Shown one piece after another: positions 44,424 through 56,859 of a stretch of DNA of 64,000 nucleotides. Positions within the stretch are counted from its first letter, which is position 1. Each line of letters begins with the position of its first letter. The DNA comes from Caenorhabditis elegans (lineage: Eukaryota > Nematoda > Chromadorea > Rhabditida > Rhabditidae), in NCBI RefSeq assembly GCF_000002985.6, contig NC_003284.9:2604001-2668000 (forward strand), read 5' to 3'. Made by a program: the position numbers and the translations under genes. The notes under the pieces were generated by a model. It ran no database searches. It saw only the letters and a list, made by a program, of their open reading frames with translations, and was not told the origin of the DNA.

Positions 44424-45604
44424 GGATAGAATGAAGAATTCTCACCAGTCCTATGATATATTGAGGCCTGTGATTTCTATATCTAACGCTTTTGAATATT
44501 TCTCTCTTTTTCTCTATTGCGCTCCAATAATTGCTATTCACTCTTTTTTTTGCGCTTTTTCATTGGTTTTGAAAACAGAAGATGTGGGGACAAAAATGCA
44601 AAGTTCAATGATGGATGTTGTAGGAGTATATCATAAAACTATAATATTGTCGAAGAACTACTATTGACGAAAAGCATGAGCCTGAATGTAAATGTTATAT
44701 ATTTTTATTTTTATTTACTAACTTCAAAGCCACCCAATTAGGAAGGGAAAATATTTTTGGTGAGTGAATTGTGTGGCCAGAATGTCTTGAATTATTCATT
44801 CTTTATTGATGGTAACAATTGTATATTTTGTTTATTTCTCTATTTTTCAAGCGAGCGCGGTAAAAAGTAATTGTAAGATTGGAAAAAAATCGGCAAGAAA
44901 TAATTGGGAATAATTTGTAGTTAAAATTTAAACATATATAAGTTTTTTTTAAATACGAGAATGAGAACATCGTGACTTTTTTCTAACTGCAACGAATATT
45001 TTTAATGTTGTTTTAACGCTGTTCTTGCAGGTGAAGTAGCGCAGGGCCCAAAAGTTGTGTTTTTAAATTTCCAGTCAAACTTTTGTAAAATATAAGCTGT
45101 TACGGTGTCACATGTAGAATGTTTCAACACAAATAATTAACACATTAAAATATAAGAATCGTAAAATTAAAATATAAGAATCGTATAAAACATTTTTTTT
45201 TTGATGTGAAATAATGAGTGGCAAAAACTGAATAATTCTTTTTTTGATAGTGAATCTAAAGTTTCCAGTCTTATTTTTGAAAAGTTTATCTATGATTTTT
45301 GGCCACTTTGGCATCATAGAAATAGGTAAAATTTAAGGTGCAGTGCCGGAAAAATAAAACAAAAAAAAAGTTGAAATATAAAAAGTGTCATACAGAACGT
45401 AAGTTTTTTTTTGGTCCCAAATTATGAAAAAAAAACCAAAACAATCCCAGCGCTGGTACTCACGAAGAACCCAAATTTTGTTTCAAATATGATGTTGAAT
45501 TCAATTGTCAGGGTTAGAAAACCACGGAGACAAAAACTAAAAATTGTCGAGTCTACGGCTTTTACACTTCATAAAAATTTTGCAACAGTAATCGTGATAC
45601 TTAG

Positions 45605-46038
45605 TAAAGGTGGAGTAGCGCCAGTGGGAAAAGTGTTGAAAACTACTCCTATGGTGCCAAAATGACCAAATATCATAACAAAAAATTTTGAAATTTTTTG
45701 GAAAATTTTTTAATCTACTGTCAAAATGTGACAATTACTTAGTTTTTGCCATTCATAATTTTGAAAGTGGAACAAAAAAAATTTTCCTACGGTTTTTATG
45801 CTTTAACTTTGTTTTAATTTTTTGTATTAAAACATTGCAGGGGTTGAAACATGCGACATTGCTTTGGATTTCCTTAGAATCTTATATTTTTGAAAATTTT
45901 GGAAATTGGCCAAAACTATGACCGAAAATTATGAAAAATCTAAAATTAGTTGTAGTGTTTTATTACGATATTCTGTTGTTTTGGATCATTAAAAGCGTAT
46001 TCAGACAAAATCCCCACTGGCGCTACTCCACCTTTAAA
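45605..46038. repeat. Inverted repeat (GGTGGAGTAGCGC family)
   Basis: AAAGGTGGAGTAGCGCCAGTGG at the left is mirrored by CCACTGGCGCTACTCCACCTTT at the right, a perfect terminal match of about 22 bp. It ends 29 bp from a coding exon (46067). Confidence 0.85.
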
Positions 46039-46066
46039 AATTACTAGAGTTTTCTTTAAAACTCAC

Positions 46067-46286
46067 CTGGTATTAATGAAATCTTCTAGGTCTGCAAGAC
46101 GTTGTGCATTTGAGATCCTCCGCCTGGTTGACCTAAAGACTCGTTATTTTTTGTTGAATTTCTGTCAGTTTACAAATCTGCACACCTCCTCCGGAAAAAT
46201 GCAGGTTTATTTGATCGGTAACTTGCAAGTTTGGTACAGTCTCCAACCGATCCTGTGCGGTTTTCCATCGCTCGGAGACGAGCTGC
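46067..46286 (-). CDS. Shared distal exon pair of the BAIAP3-like gene
   Basis: Exons 46186-46286 and 46067-46132, separated by a 53-bp intron. The first starts in phase 0 after TTTTCAG and codes AARLRAMENRTGSVG... ending NKPAFFRR. The second codes STRRRISNAQRLADLEDFIN and ends AG|GTGAG, matching exon 25547-25673. The arginine-rich junction resembles the FRRR stretch I recall near the BAIAP3 N-terminus. It has no own suitable ATG upstream, so it must be joined to one of the more distal first exons. Confidence 0.8.
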
Positions 46287-48061
46287 CTGAAAATTAAGAA
46301 AGTTAGGAATAAAAATTGGTAGACTTATTTTTAATCTTGAATTGTACCAGTTTGTATGTTTTTGCGAAACATATACATAAATCAAAAACTGAGTTGTAAT
46401 AATTTATGGAATTTATATATCCTTTATTCTGCTAAAAACAAGATTTTTTTTTTCGTTATCCGATCTTAAATTATTTCTATTTCAATTCGATTTCTTTCTT
46501 CTTTCTTTGCTTTTTTATAGAGTTCCCTCTTTTTTTTTTCTCATTCACGCCAGTCCAAAGTGACAAAAGCATGCGACGTGTCTAGAATAAAAAGTGGAAT
46601 GAGATGGCAAAAAAACGAGCAAAAATGGGAAGAATGAACTTTTTTTGTGGGACTCCACACTGGAAACTGCCCCGTTATACGTGGGAGGCGGCACAGAAGG
46701 GAAAATGGAAAGAATAAGTGCAACGAAGCGGCAATTGATTCCAATACAAACTTTTGTGCGACGTCGTCGGGATGATACTAGCAAAAGTCGGAAAAAAAAC
46801 TTGATGAATGACGTTGTCTAGACTAGTTTTAAGGTTGTAGAGTTCATTAGATCAGATTTATAATTTTTTTTGACTACTGTGAAGGCTTCTCTACAAATTC
46901 AAAAAAAAGCCGATTCATGCAAAACCATCTTGCAGCATTTTGAGTTTTTGCAAAAAATTGTGTAGATCACATAGGGAAAACAAAAAAATCTATATAAATA
47001 GTGATCTACGCACAATTTTCTGATTTACAACAAAATTTTAAGAATAAATTTTGGTCGCACGGGCGAGACTATTTTTTACGAGTGTGGCCCACATAGATTA
47101 AATATTTTCAGAACAGCGCATTGGAAAAATGAGCAACATTTTAGCTTCTCTATTTTCAAAGAAAAATTAGCTTTTAGCTCAAAGCTTAGGAAAATTGAAA
47201 AAAAATTCGAAAAAAAATACATTTAAATCAATATTTGATTGAACGAATATTGCCTCGGATTAATTTGCGCGCGAATTTAAATTTAATAACCTTTCAGCCA
47301 CTTTCGTCAATTTCAAATGCAAAATACTGAATTTTAACGGATTGTTGCCGTTTTTCTTCTGTTATATTAGTGAATTTTAGCACAAATACTACATTTCAAA
47401 ACAATTTCCCTATTAAGGAAACTACTTCTTTACTTTCCACGTTAACAAAAATCAATCATGAAATTGTTTTTAAAAAATGTGAAAAAATATCATACGAAAT
47501 GAGCAAACTTTCCATTTCGATTTGACTGACCAGAACTCCAATATATTTTGAATTCCCAAGGAGGAACTTTTGCTAAAATGTTGAGGGGGCATCTTCGCGC
47601 ATTTATCAAACGAATTCACACGAGACACATAGTTTATACAATTTTAAAGGGCGAGAAATTGATTTTAACTTTTTTTAAATTGCCTTTTAAAATGTGGAAA
47701 AAGTGACTAAAACTTAGCTTTTAGTCAAAAGGTAACCGGTTAGCTATCGCGTGAAAAAAGACAAAAGTAAGTTAACCATAAAATGACTAGAATTTGAAAC
47801 TTTACAAAATGTGTATTTTGGTTGAAATCTTTGAAAACTTAATAATTGCAATTATTGACAAAACATTCTAAAAGTTTCCACATGGCAGTGAACTCTCACA
47901 AAATAATATTGTAAGCCACGCCAAGCTACTTCAAATTTTAACTCGCACGATACAACTTTACATATCTCTGCACACATTCTGTAGTTTTATGCCAAAAGTG
48001 CGAAACTGTCATTTGCACACTTTTGCTGCTCAATTTGCATTTTTCATGACCAACGTATAAC

Positions 48062-48115
48062 CTCCTCGTTCCAGTCGACATGTAGCATGTTCTCATCGAT
48101 TGACGATCGTGGCAT
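48062..48115 (-). CDS. Candidate distal first exon, 48.1 kb
   Basis: ATG opens 18 codons (MPRSSIDENMLHVDWNEE) before GTTATA, a weak donor. Phase 0 fits the exon pair at 46.3 kb. The acidic, coding-like peptide argues for it; the donor argues against. Confidence 0.35.
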
Positions 48116-48743
48116 GGCTGACTTCACCGCATTCGTTTCAAATCACAACTAGATCAAAACACTCTAAAACAGAATCCAATTCAACAAGTAAAAGCAGCAC
48201 AAAAAAATAGGGCAAATAAGAAGGAAACGACGAGGAAGAAACGCGAAACGTGATGTGCTCATATCACGATAGTGGTGTGGACAAAAGGCAAATGTGGTCA
48301 ACGGGGCAGGGAATGGAAAAAAAGACGTTAAAGGATGAAATTAGTTAATGGGCGCCGGGTTGTGCAGGCACAATGTGTTAGGGATGCGGCTCATTCGAAA
48401 CACAAAAAGAGCCACATTCATTTTTCATGTTTTTATGAGTAAAACTTATACATCGGGTTTATTATAAATGCATTTGCGTTTGCTGAATTTTGCAGTTTGC
48501 AAGCTGAAATACCTCACGCGCAGAGATCTTGCACTGGGACCTTGTTTACTCAGACACCGTCAAAGGTCCGCCAAGTACAAGTATAAAAATCCAAAACGAC
48601 AGAATATCATAACATAGCACTCCAAAAATCATATATATTTTTTAATTTCCAGAAAGTTTTGGCAAACTGCTAAACTTTTTTTAAGTAGGAGTTTTCGAGA
48701 AAATTGAGAGCATTGTTCTGACCCCTAGAATAATTTAAAACGT

Positions 48744-49016
48744 GGGGGCAGGATAGCTCAGTCGGTAGTGGTGGCCGCTAGCAATCTGCAGGTCACGAGT
48801 TCAAGTCCGGCCTCACCCCCTAAGTTCACCCAGCCTCTATTGGGAAGTGGAGCAATCCACGACTGGACTATCGGCCCCAGTCCCCGGATAGGATGTGGCT
48901 TAAATTATAGGCCGGTGGGAGCTTCACCAGACATTGTACCTAACTCCAAGATCCGCAGTGCAAACACTTGAAGATAGGATTGTCCTTTCATATTTTCTTC
49001 TTTTTTAATTAAAACA
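48744..49016 (+). mobile_element. tRNA-derived SINE-like element
   Basis: The head (48744-48820) resembles a tRNA: GGGGG/CCCCC ends, an A box (TAGCTCAGTCGGTAG) and a B-box-like GAGTTCAAGTCCGGC. About 190 bp of unrelated tail follow (CAGCCTCTATTGGGAAGTGG..., ATCCGCAGTGCAAACACTTG) up to a TTTTTT run at 49011. Head, body and T-run order fit a Pol III SINE. The anticodon arm is irregular, so it is not a working tRNA gene. Confidence 0.75.
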
Positions 49017-49578
49017 AAATTAAAGTTTAAAAATCGTAGAATTTTTTTTGAAAAGTTTCACTATGTTTCACTATATTTTGTCATTTTGGGATCATAGGAG
49101 CAGTTTCACACTTTCCGCACTAGCGTTACTCCACTTTTAAAGTACTTACAAGGCACCCAAATGTTCTATATGCAAAAAATCCTAGTAAAACACTTTAAAA
49201 ATGTTTTTTTTTAATTTTTTTGGATTTTGTCTAAATACACTTGATCCAAAACGACCGAATATGATAATAAAACACTCCAAAATTTTTTAGATTTTGTTTT
49301 ATTTTCCAGTCAATATTTTGGCATATTTCCAAATTTTTGAAAGTAATGAGCTTTTAAGAAAGTCGAGAGCAACGTCACATGTTCGGAACACTAGAATTTT
49401 TCAAAACAAATAATTTAAAACAAATTAACGTAAAAATCGCTTTAGAAAAAAGTTTTCGTTCGACTTCCAAAATTATGAATGATACGCCTCGCCTGATAGC
49501 TGTTTTTGTATAATTAATTTCCCTCGAGATGGAGTGCTTCAGTGTGTTATCTTAATACGAAACATTACTTCCTAGTTA

Positions 49579-49839
49579 CACTCGAAATAAATAAACGACC
49601 ATGCCTTTTTTCAGAAAATCACTGGAAAAAGGCAAAAATCGGGACCCCAACCACTATGAGCCGCCGACATCTCACGAGCTCCGAGCCACACTACGCCCAC
49701 AGCATGTTAAACATAGTGGGGCGTTGAACTCGTGAGATGTCGGCGGCTGATTTTGGTTCGGGCCCCGACTTTTATCCTTTGAAGATCTAGTTTCAGGAGT
49801 TCGTGAGTATACGCAACGAAAGTTTATTTATTCCGAGTG
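49579..49839. mobile_element. TA-flanked palindromic DNA element (MITE), copy 2
   Basis: Starts CACTCGAAATAAATAAACG and ends CGAAAGTTTATTTATTCCGAGTG with TA on both sides. The core GCCGCCGACATCTCACGAG against CTCGTGAGATGTCGGCGGC is shared with the 28.9-kb copy. It is 261 bp, about 100 bp shorter than that copy, and diverged from it. Confidence 0.8.
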
Positions 49840-50397
49840 TAGATGAAAACAATTGAGTAAATTTCAGAGTTTTGTAAGTCATTTTTGAATCGAAAATGTC
49901 CAAACAATATTTGAAGTGCTGCTGTCAAAAAGTGGAAAAAATTCAATGTTCACATATGCAAAAATTCTCTAAATTTCTTAATCACGTTTTTTCCAACGCC
50001 GGGGCCACGAAAAGTTCAAGTTGGACACTTTCAAAAAATTTAAAATTCACTTGCAATATTTGATTGACAACAAAATGTTAGTAAATGCATTACACTCGGA
50101 TTTCAGGTTTTTGGAATTTTTGAAATAATACGGCAACGACGACACATCTAGAAAAAAAAACCAAAAGACAGCTACAAAATGATGGAAAAAGAGTAGAGGA
50201 TAAATATGAATAATCTATAACATTTTGAGATGCTCTCGAGGTTTCCTGGTCAAGCATGGATTTTGGCGGTCGGTCACGAAAGAAACAGAACACTAAGAAA
50301 TCGAAACGGGCGGCAGCACAGAAGTGAAGACAAGAAACGTCAGCACGAGCTTGTCTGACAACGGTGAAGACGAAAAAACAAAGAAATGTTTTGTCCT

Positions 50398-50411
50398 CCC
50401 CCCCCCCCCCC
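50398..50411. repeat. C14 homopolymer (G14 on the - strand)
   Basis: Fourteen C in a row, followed by CTCTCTCT. Long G tracts are rare and replication-sensitive in worm DNA; this one is on the transcribed gene's sense strand as poly-G. Confidence 0.9.
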
Positions 50412-51572
50412 TCTCTCTTTTCTTTCTCTCTCATTTTCTGGAAATTCTCTTCTAAATTAACCACCCCCGGGGAGTATGGGCATGAAAATGTGACTTTGGT
50501 GCAGTATGTTGCGAATTCTTCGCATTTTAAATTCAATTATGACAACACAAAGAGGGGGGAAAAAAGAAGCTTTTGCTTTCACGAAATGCTGTTGAGTGGA
50601 AAAAATGTAACTGTTGTAATGAGCGAAACTTCATTTCATATTCTTTTTTCATATTCAATCAATCTGATAGCTTTTGTCCAATTTTTTTTCAGATTCTTCT
50701 ATTCGACTTCATTGACAAAAAACCCAAAAAAAGTTGAATCTCTTTTTTTGGTGAATGAAAAGAGCACCACCAAAAATGGAAACCTTTAAAACCCTTCACG
50801 GAAGTTGATTGGTGTTGAATTACAAATTATTTTGGAACAAGAAAAAAGTGGCACCTCGGGAAAACCGGGAAAACAAAATATTCACGTATGAAGTTTTAGG
50901 CAATTTTTCAATTTTTCAATGTTGGAGCAAAACTTGTTTGTTTGCACCAATATTTACAAATGATACTTCAAAAATTCAAAAAAAAAAAGGGGGAAACGTT
51001 TACGGTGCTATTTGAAGCATGCGGAGCTTGAATATCGGCAAATAAAATGTAATGATTAACTAATCCAGTACGCAACAAAAAAAGTTATGAATTTTGATCT
51101 GGAACGTATTGGCACCTTTACTCACTTAGAACTAGTATGTTTTGTTTTTTTTTTGCTACAAAAATTAAAACAAAAAAAGCTTTTGAAAAACTGACCGAAA
51201 TTTTTTCTTGGACTTCTTTAATTATGAAAAAAAATTATATGGTTAATTGCGTCACATTCCCCTTTTTCGGAGTTTTTCCGACAAAAACTTAGCCTTATGT
51301 GCTGACAAACTTCCAAAAAGGTAGGGTTTTTTTTGAATATTGAAAAAAATTTATAAAAATAGTATTCATTTTTTACAGTTATATTTGGTCACCGAGGGTA
51401 TGTTCTATCATTCATACAAAAATTCTGACTTTACGTTTGTTTTTCATAATGAAAAATATCAAATTGTTTCAGAAAAAAAAATAGAAAAGTTTATTGAAAC
51501 TCCTGGTTTTTTGAAAAATTGAAATTGAACCAAAAAATTTTAAAGTCAAAATTCATAATTAATTGCACTTAC

Positions 51573-51590
51573 TTCTGACAATTGAATCAT
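51573..51590 (-). CDS. Candidate distal first exon, 51.6 kb
   Basis: ATG and five codons (MIQLSE) end at GTAAGTG, a consensus donor, in phase 0 for the 46.3-kb exons. It is short, so a chance match is possible. Confidence 0.3.
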
Positions 51591-52084
51591 TGAAAGTACA
51601 TATAAAAATAAGTTCAATAGCGCGCGAAGTTCTTCAAAAACTAGAAAAATACGTCAAAACGAGATAAAAGAGCTCTTTTTTGCACAAAAGCGATTTTGTC
51701 GCCTCGCTTCTATTCTATTAATGCACGTTGCCGTTTTGACGAATATTTCGAAAAGGACACAAAATAGGAAAGTAAAGGCAAGCGGAAGGGCAAAAATTGG
51801 TGATGGGAACTTTGAATTTTTTCAGGTTTTTGGAACATTTTAGTGGTTTAGTAGTGATTATGAAATAGACACTTTCGGCACTCGACAAGTTCGGCAATTT
51901 TCAAACTTGACTATATTTAAAAAATTTTAAATTTTAGACCGACATAGCCCGCTATTTTGTTCCAAAAATACTCAATATTTTGAGGATATTTTGAGTTACT
52001 TCGAGATTGAAAAATAAAAATTTTGCAACAACATATATGTATACTCGTAAAAAATTAAATAAGTTTGGAACTTTCTCCACTTTA

Positions 52085-52220
52085 TTACCAAAATTGCCAA
52101 AACTGCCGATTGCCGAAATTTTCAAAAACCATCAATGGCCAAAATTGCCAACATGTTCAAAAACCAGCACTTGCCGAAAGTGCCGATTGCCGAAAGTTTC
52201 AAAAACAGAAATTGCCAAAA
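52085..52220. repeat. TTGCCGA repeat cluster
   Basis: Units AAAATTGCCAAAACTGCCGATTGCCG and AAGTGCCGATTGCCGAAAG recur about five times. Same type as at 17990-18440. Confidence 0.6.
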
Positions 52221-52889
52221 AAATATTTTTTTTTTCCGCGCAGCCCTGATTTTCCTGATTTGAACGCCTTTTAGTATCTAAAATAATGTGAAAACGCGAA
52301 AATTAAACCGGTAGGGAACTTTGAAGCTTTTTGGCAAAATTGAAAATAAAAGCAGACAGCAATTTTTTAGAGGAAGGAGATCAAGTTTCTGAATGTTTTC
52401 TAGATGAATATAGATTTCGGAAATAATTATCAAATAATAGAACTGCACGTACTCAAAATATATAATATTAAGTATTTCTGATATGTCTGCCATTTTTATT
52501 CTGTTATTACTTTTTGTTGTATAATAATGAGTATAATGAAAAACACTGATCCTAAGTGATCTTAAATCTAACATAGACAATTTTGTGGACCAGGATACTC
52601 CTAACTTTTGTTGAAAAATAACATGGTTTTTTACTAGGGCCCGGTAATAGAGATTGATGTACATATGCAATAACAGTCAAAACTGCAACCGAAAAGAAAC
52701 GAGTTTTGATATGGGGGATAAAAGAAACCCGAGAGCAATAAAAACATGATCCTCTAGTAGTGGAATGGCTCCACCATTAAAAAAAAAGATCTGGGAACGG
52801 GCCTCAATATCGTTTGGTGTGTCGTTTTTAGACTCATCTCTTCTTTTCCAATTAGATTTCATATGGACGATGGATGTGGTGGTGTACAC

Positions 52890-52935
52890 AAATACATACA
52901 CACACACACACGCAGCACACGCATACACAGACACA
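52890..52935. repeat. CA microsatellite
   Basis: Interrupted CA repeats (ACACACACACACACGCAGCACACGC). They create antisense pseudo-ORFs rich in histidine/threonine. Confidence 0.85.
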
Positions 52936-53780
52936 CTCACACATAAGCGAGCAAATAGTTTGTTTCCAGATATTCCCACTCGCGTTTTGTTTTCAACCCA
53001 CCGAAATTCTCTCCATGCTCGTGGTGGTCAATTTTTGCTCGATTCAACACCGCGCCGCTTTTTGGCCGAGGCTGGCGGTTTGGCTTATTAACCAAAACAA
53101 CACTCAACGCGTAGGGGGGCAACTGGTGAGAAAAATTGCGGATTTGGAGCACCACGTTTTTCAAAAATCTTCCGAAATCTATTTCTATTTCGGCAAAGAC
53201 AAAACGGGCGAAAGATGATTGTTTTGTTTAGCGGTAGTTGGTTGCTCGGAAGCTATCGGAAGTTTCTGATGATGCAAACATGTTCTGACAAGAACAACAA
53301 AAAAGGCTTGTGAACGAGTCAAAAATTGCTACAGAATATTGATGACGGGTTTTTTTTCAGTGCAGGACAACGATGATAAAGGACTGCGTTCATTAACATA
53401 GAAATTGAAGAGAAAAAGTGAAAGAGAAAGAGACAAAACAATGTGGAGACTCGATGTTTCGAGCTCATTAGAAAATTCATGTCCTCAGACATTGCATCCT
53501 TTTTGAAATTATCAAGTTTCTGCCTAAAATGTATATGAGTAATTCAAAACAAAAATTGAACAAATATTGAAAAAAATTTTGAATTTTTTAAAGGTTCGGA
53601 AGATTTTGAACGTATTATGAACTCAAATTGTGGTAATTAAATTTAAAATGTTTCAAAATGTTTTCAATTTTACAAAATGAAGTTGACTTTTTGGGTTTTT
53701 ATTTTTATTACATGTTTTGGTCGCTTATTCCACGTTATTTCTTCGAGTAGTGTACATTTCAAATTTTCATTATTTTCGGT

Positions 53781-54494
53781 TAAAGGTGCACTACACTATG
53801 TGGGGAAATTGCTTTAAAACATGCCTATGGAGACATAATGACCGAATATCATAATAAAAAATTCAAAAAAATTTCTAGATTTTATGTGATTTTTTGAAAA
53901 TTGGAAAAAACTCAGTTTTTCCCTAATCTCTATTTAAGCTACCGCCAATTGAACTCGTTCATTGGAGCGCGCTTGCATTATTTTCATTTTTTTTTTGTTA
54001 TTTATTCACATTTTTTCACTGATTTTCCTCATTTTGGGGGTTTTTTAATGGGAAAATGGAAGAAATATACAAGAAAAATCCTGATTGTTTATCAAAAAAT
54101 CACTGAAATTGCGTAAAACTGTAAAATATACCAACTTCAGGCTCGTCGTCGTTGAATCGCATAATTTCAGAGTTTCAGGCATTTTTAGTGATTTGCATTT
54201 TTCTTAAATATTTCTTTTATTTTCCAATTAAAAACACCCAAAAACGATGAAAATCAGTAAAAGAACCAGAAATTTAAAAAAAAATTAATGAAAATAATGC
54301 AAGCGAGCTCCAATGAACGAGTTCAATTAACGGTAATTCAAATAGGAATTAGGGAAAAACTGAGATTTTTCCAATTTTCAAAAAATCACATAAAATCTAG
54401 AAATTTTTTTGAATTTTTTATTATGATATTCGGTCATTATCTCCCCATAGGCACGTTGTAAAGCAATTTCTCCACAGAGTGTAATCCACCTTTA
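53781..54494. repeat. 714-bp palindromic element
   Basis: TAAAGGTGCACTACACTATG at the left pairs with GTGTAATCCACCTTTA at the right. Pairing continues through ATAATGACCGAATATCATAA, AAAACTCAGTTTTTCCCTAAT, and CGTTCATTGGAGCGCGCTTGC, leaving a central loop of about 200 bp. Related to the truncated copy at 60.66 kb. Confidence 0.85.
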
Positions 54495-55426
54495 ACTATC
54501 GGCTTAAAAACTACATTTATTAATAAAGTAATAATAGATAAGCTACCAAAATTTGCAATAAAAGATGATAATTGACTAAAAGTTAATTACCAAAAGTTGG
54601 GGCATAGAAGTGGACAAAATGTGAGATTTCAACTACAAATTAGCGAAGAAATTTGAAAAGTTTCGATTTAAAAAAAAAACTTTATGGCGAAGCATGTATG
54701 CTACGGTATGTGTTAAATTTATTTATTTTGAATATGCAAGCAAAGAGTTAAATAATCAGTTTTCCACTTTTAATCGTTGAACAAAAATTCATTTATTTCT
54801 TATGTTTCATATATTTATATTCAAACAGTGTAGGGATTCAAACATGCGGCTGTGCTATAGATTTCTCAAAAAGTGGCAAAGTTATTGTCAATGTAATATT
54901 TTTTTTAATTTTTGAAAATTTTAACTATGATAATTAAGCGAAACTGCATGCAAATTGCACATTAAAAATTAAAAATATTTTTTAAAAAAACTTAATTTTT
55001 CAACAAAAAAACTCTATCAATGCTTTTGGATTTTTTTAAAAACTATTCATAATGAAAAACTTATTCTTGAGTTCAAACTTGCCGCCGTACGCAGTGAAAG
55101 AAAACTCATGAATAGACATATAAAATGATATGAGAAAAAAGACAAAGATGTTTGAAAAGGACAACCACTTGTGTCTTAGTTTATTCCGCGCCTCTATTTT
55201 TTTCGATACAGAGAGGTGCTCAAGATTTATGCGGATGAGCACTATGTGGAACATGAGAAAACAAAACAGCTGCTGCTTTTTTTTGAAGCGAAATTGGAGA
55301 GTCGCTCAATCACTCCAAGATGAAGATCATCGAGTAAAAAATTAGGAGAAAATTCTTTTGTTTTTAAATAAAATTATTTTTTACGATTTTCTGGTTATTA
55401 AAATTATTTTTGTTAAATAAACTCAC

Positions 55427-55477
55427 TTCGGACTGTTCCAGAGACAGATCGATTTCAATTGTGGGTTGTTCGAGCAT
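55427..55477 (-). CDS. Distal alternative first exon, 55.5 kb
   Basis: ATG opens 17 codons (MLEQPTIEIDLSLEQSE) ending GAA|GTGAGTT in phase 0, joining the 46.3-kb exons. The full product would have 1,199 residues. The acidic N-terminus contrasts with the basic ones of the proximal starts. No clear acceptor lies just upstream, so a promoter should be close to 55.5-55.7 kb. Confidence 0.7.
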
Positions 55478-56468
55478 TTTTGTGATATAATTTCTAATCT
55501 TTCATTTGGTCACACTTCGTTTGGTAAAAGTAAAATAAACTAGCAATCAGAACGCAGTGGGGGAACTCTTATTGATAATCAAGAAAGCAGTTCACTTCTT
55601 ACAAATCCACTAGTTAGTCTCACAAATATATGAAAAATCTGCATTCGGCCAGAGACTTGTGCGTCAATCGACAAGAGGATTAAGATAATATAAGTCAAGG
55701 AAACGATGCACTCCATTATCAACCTTTATCAAGTTTTAAAAGAAAATATTATAAGATGGTGATTTTTTTCTACATACATAAATATGAAAAATATAGTTTT
55801 AAACAAAAACGTGTGGGCTGACAAAACAGATGAGTTGAGTTCTCCTTGAACTCTATTCAATTGAGGTCCTTGGGGAACCAAGTTCTAGGAAAATTGGAAC
55901 CGACGTGTACATAGTTTTTTTAACATTTTAAACATTGAACATCGAAAACACGAAGAAGAATAAGGTTTTAAAAAATAGAGAAAAGTGACAAATATGTCGT
56001 TTGTCTTTTATGTTTATGTTACGCTTGATCTGTGATAAATGTGAGAAAGTGAGACCTAGTTACAAGTATTGCCAAGTTGTTCAAAACTTTTTGGACACAA
56101 AATTACTTTGGTATGTCCACTTGAGATTGAACATGCGTCATGAGATCAAGCGCCAATCATTTTGAGCAATTTGAAACAATATCTTTAGAAAAAAAAATTA
56201 TATTTTGAGCATCTTTACAAATCATATTTAAATAAATTTTGGCTTCAAAAACTTCTAAAAAAATTAAACTATAGTTGGGCCAGCATACCACAATATGCAG
56301 AATTTCCGAAAATAAAAGAAATTATGAAATTTTATGTTTTTAGCCATGCGTGATCTTTCATTTGACGGTAGTTTTGAAAACGTTTGACCGACGCCCCAAA
56401 TGTCCTAGCTCGGAGCTACTTTTTTGAGGGTTCTCCACGATCTTGATTTTTTTGTTTGTATTTAAAAG

Positions 56469-56833
56469 TTATCGTATTTCCTCTATTAGGTTTGCATGCA
56501 AGACTAATTTTTAATTGACCCGTAGGGGTGAAAGACTAATAGAGACTGCAAGACTATTAGAGGCTGCAAGACTAATTTTCGAAGATCCAATAGCTTTGTA
56601 AAATTGATAATTTATCGTCAAAAATTTGACTTGAAACAGTCTAAATCGTGCAAAATACATACTTTTTTCTGTTTTATCAATTATTTTAACACTTTAAAAT
56701 TTAATTTAGCTAAAAATGGCAAATTTGAGACTGTTACCGCAAGACTGTTACCGTATTTTCTCTATTAGTCTTGCATACAATACTAATAGAGGCCTCAAGA
56801 CTAATTTACAAGACTAATAGAGAAAATACGGTA
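56469..56833. mobile_element. Nested MITE with TACCGTATTTTCTCTATTAG ends
   Basis: The outer left end (TATCGTATTTCCTCTATTAG) pairs with the right end (CTAATAGAGAAAATACGGTA). An inner perfect palindrome (56749-56833) has 24-bp identical arms, TACCGTATTTTCTCTATTAGTC type, so a second, younger copy seems to share the right end. AAGACTAAT/ATTAGTCTT recurs throughout. Confidence 0.8.
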
Positions 56834-56859
56834 TATGTGGTTTTTGCTATGTACATAAT

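Noticed and set aside
50090..50789. ORFs of 141 and 148 codons on both strands
   Set aside because: They are driven by the C14/CT-rich tract and give low-complexity proteins (GGGGE, PPPPPSLFSF) with no domain.
52677..53218. Overlapping ORFs around the CA microsatellite
   Set aside because: The frames read through CA repeats; three overlapping ORFs on both strands argue for chance. GC-rich 53040-53120 has no recognisable product.
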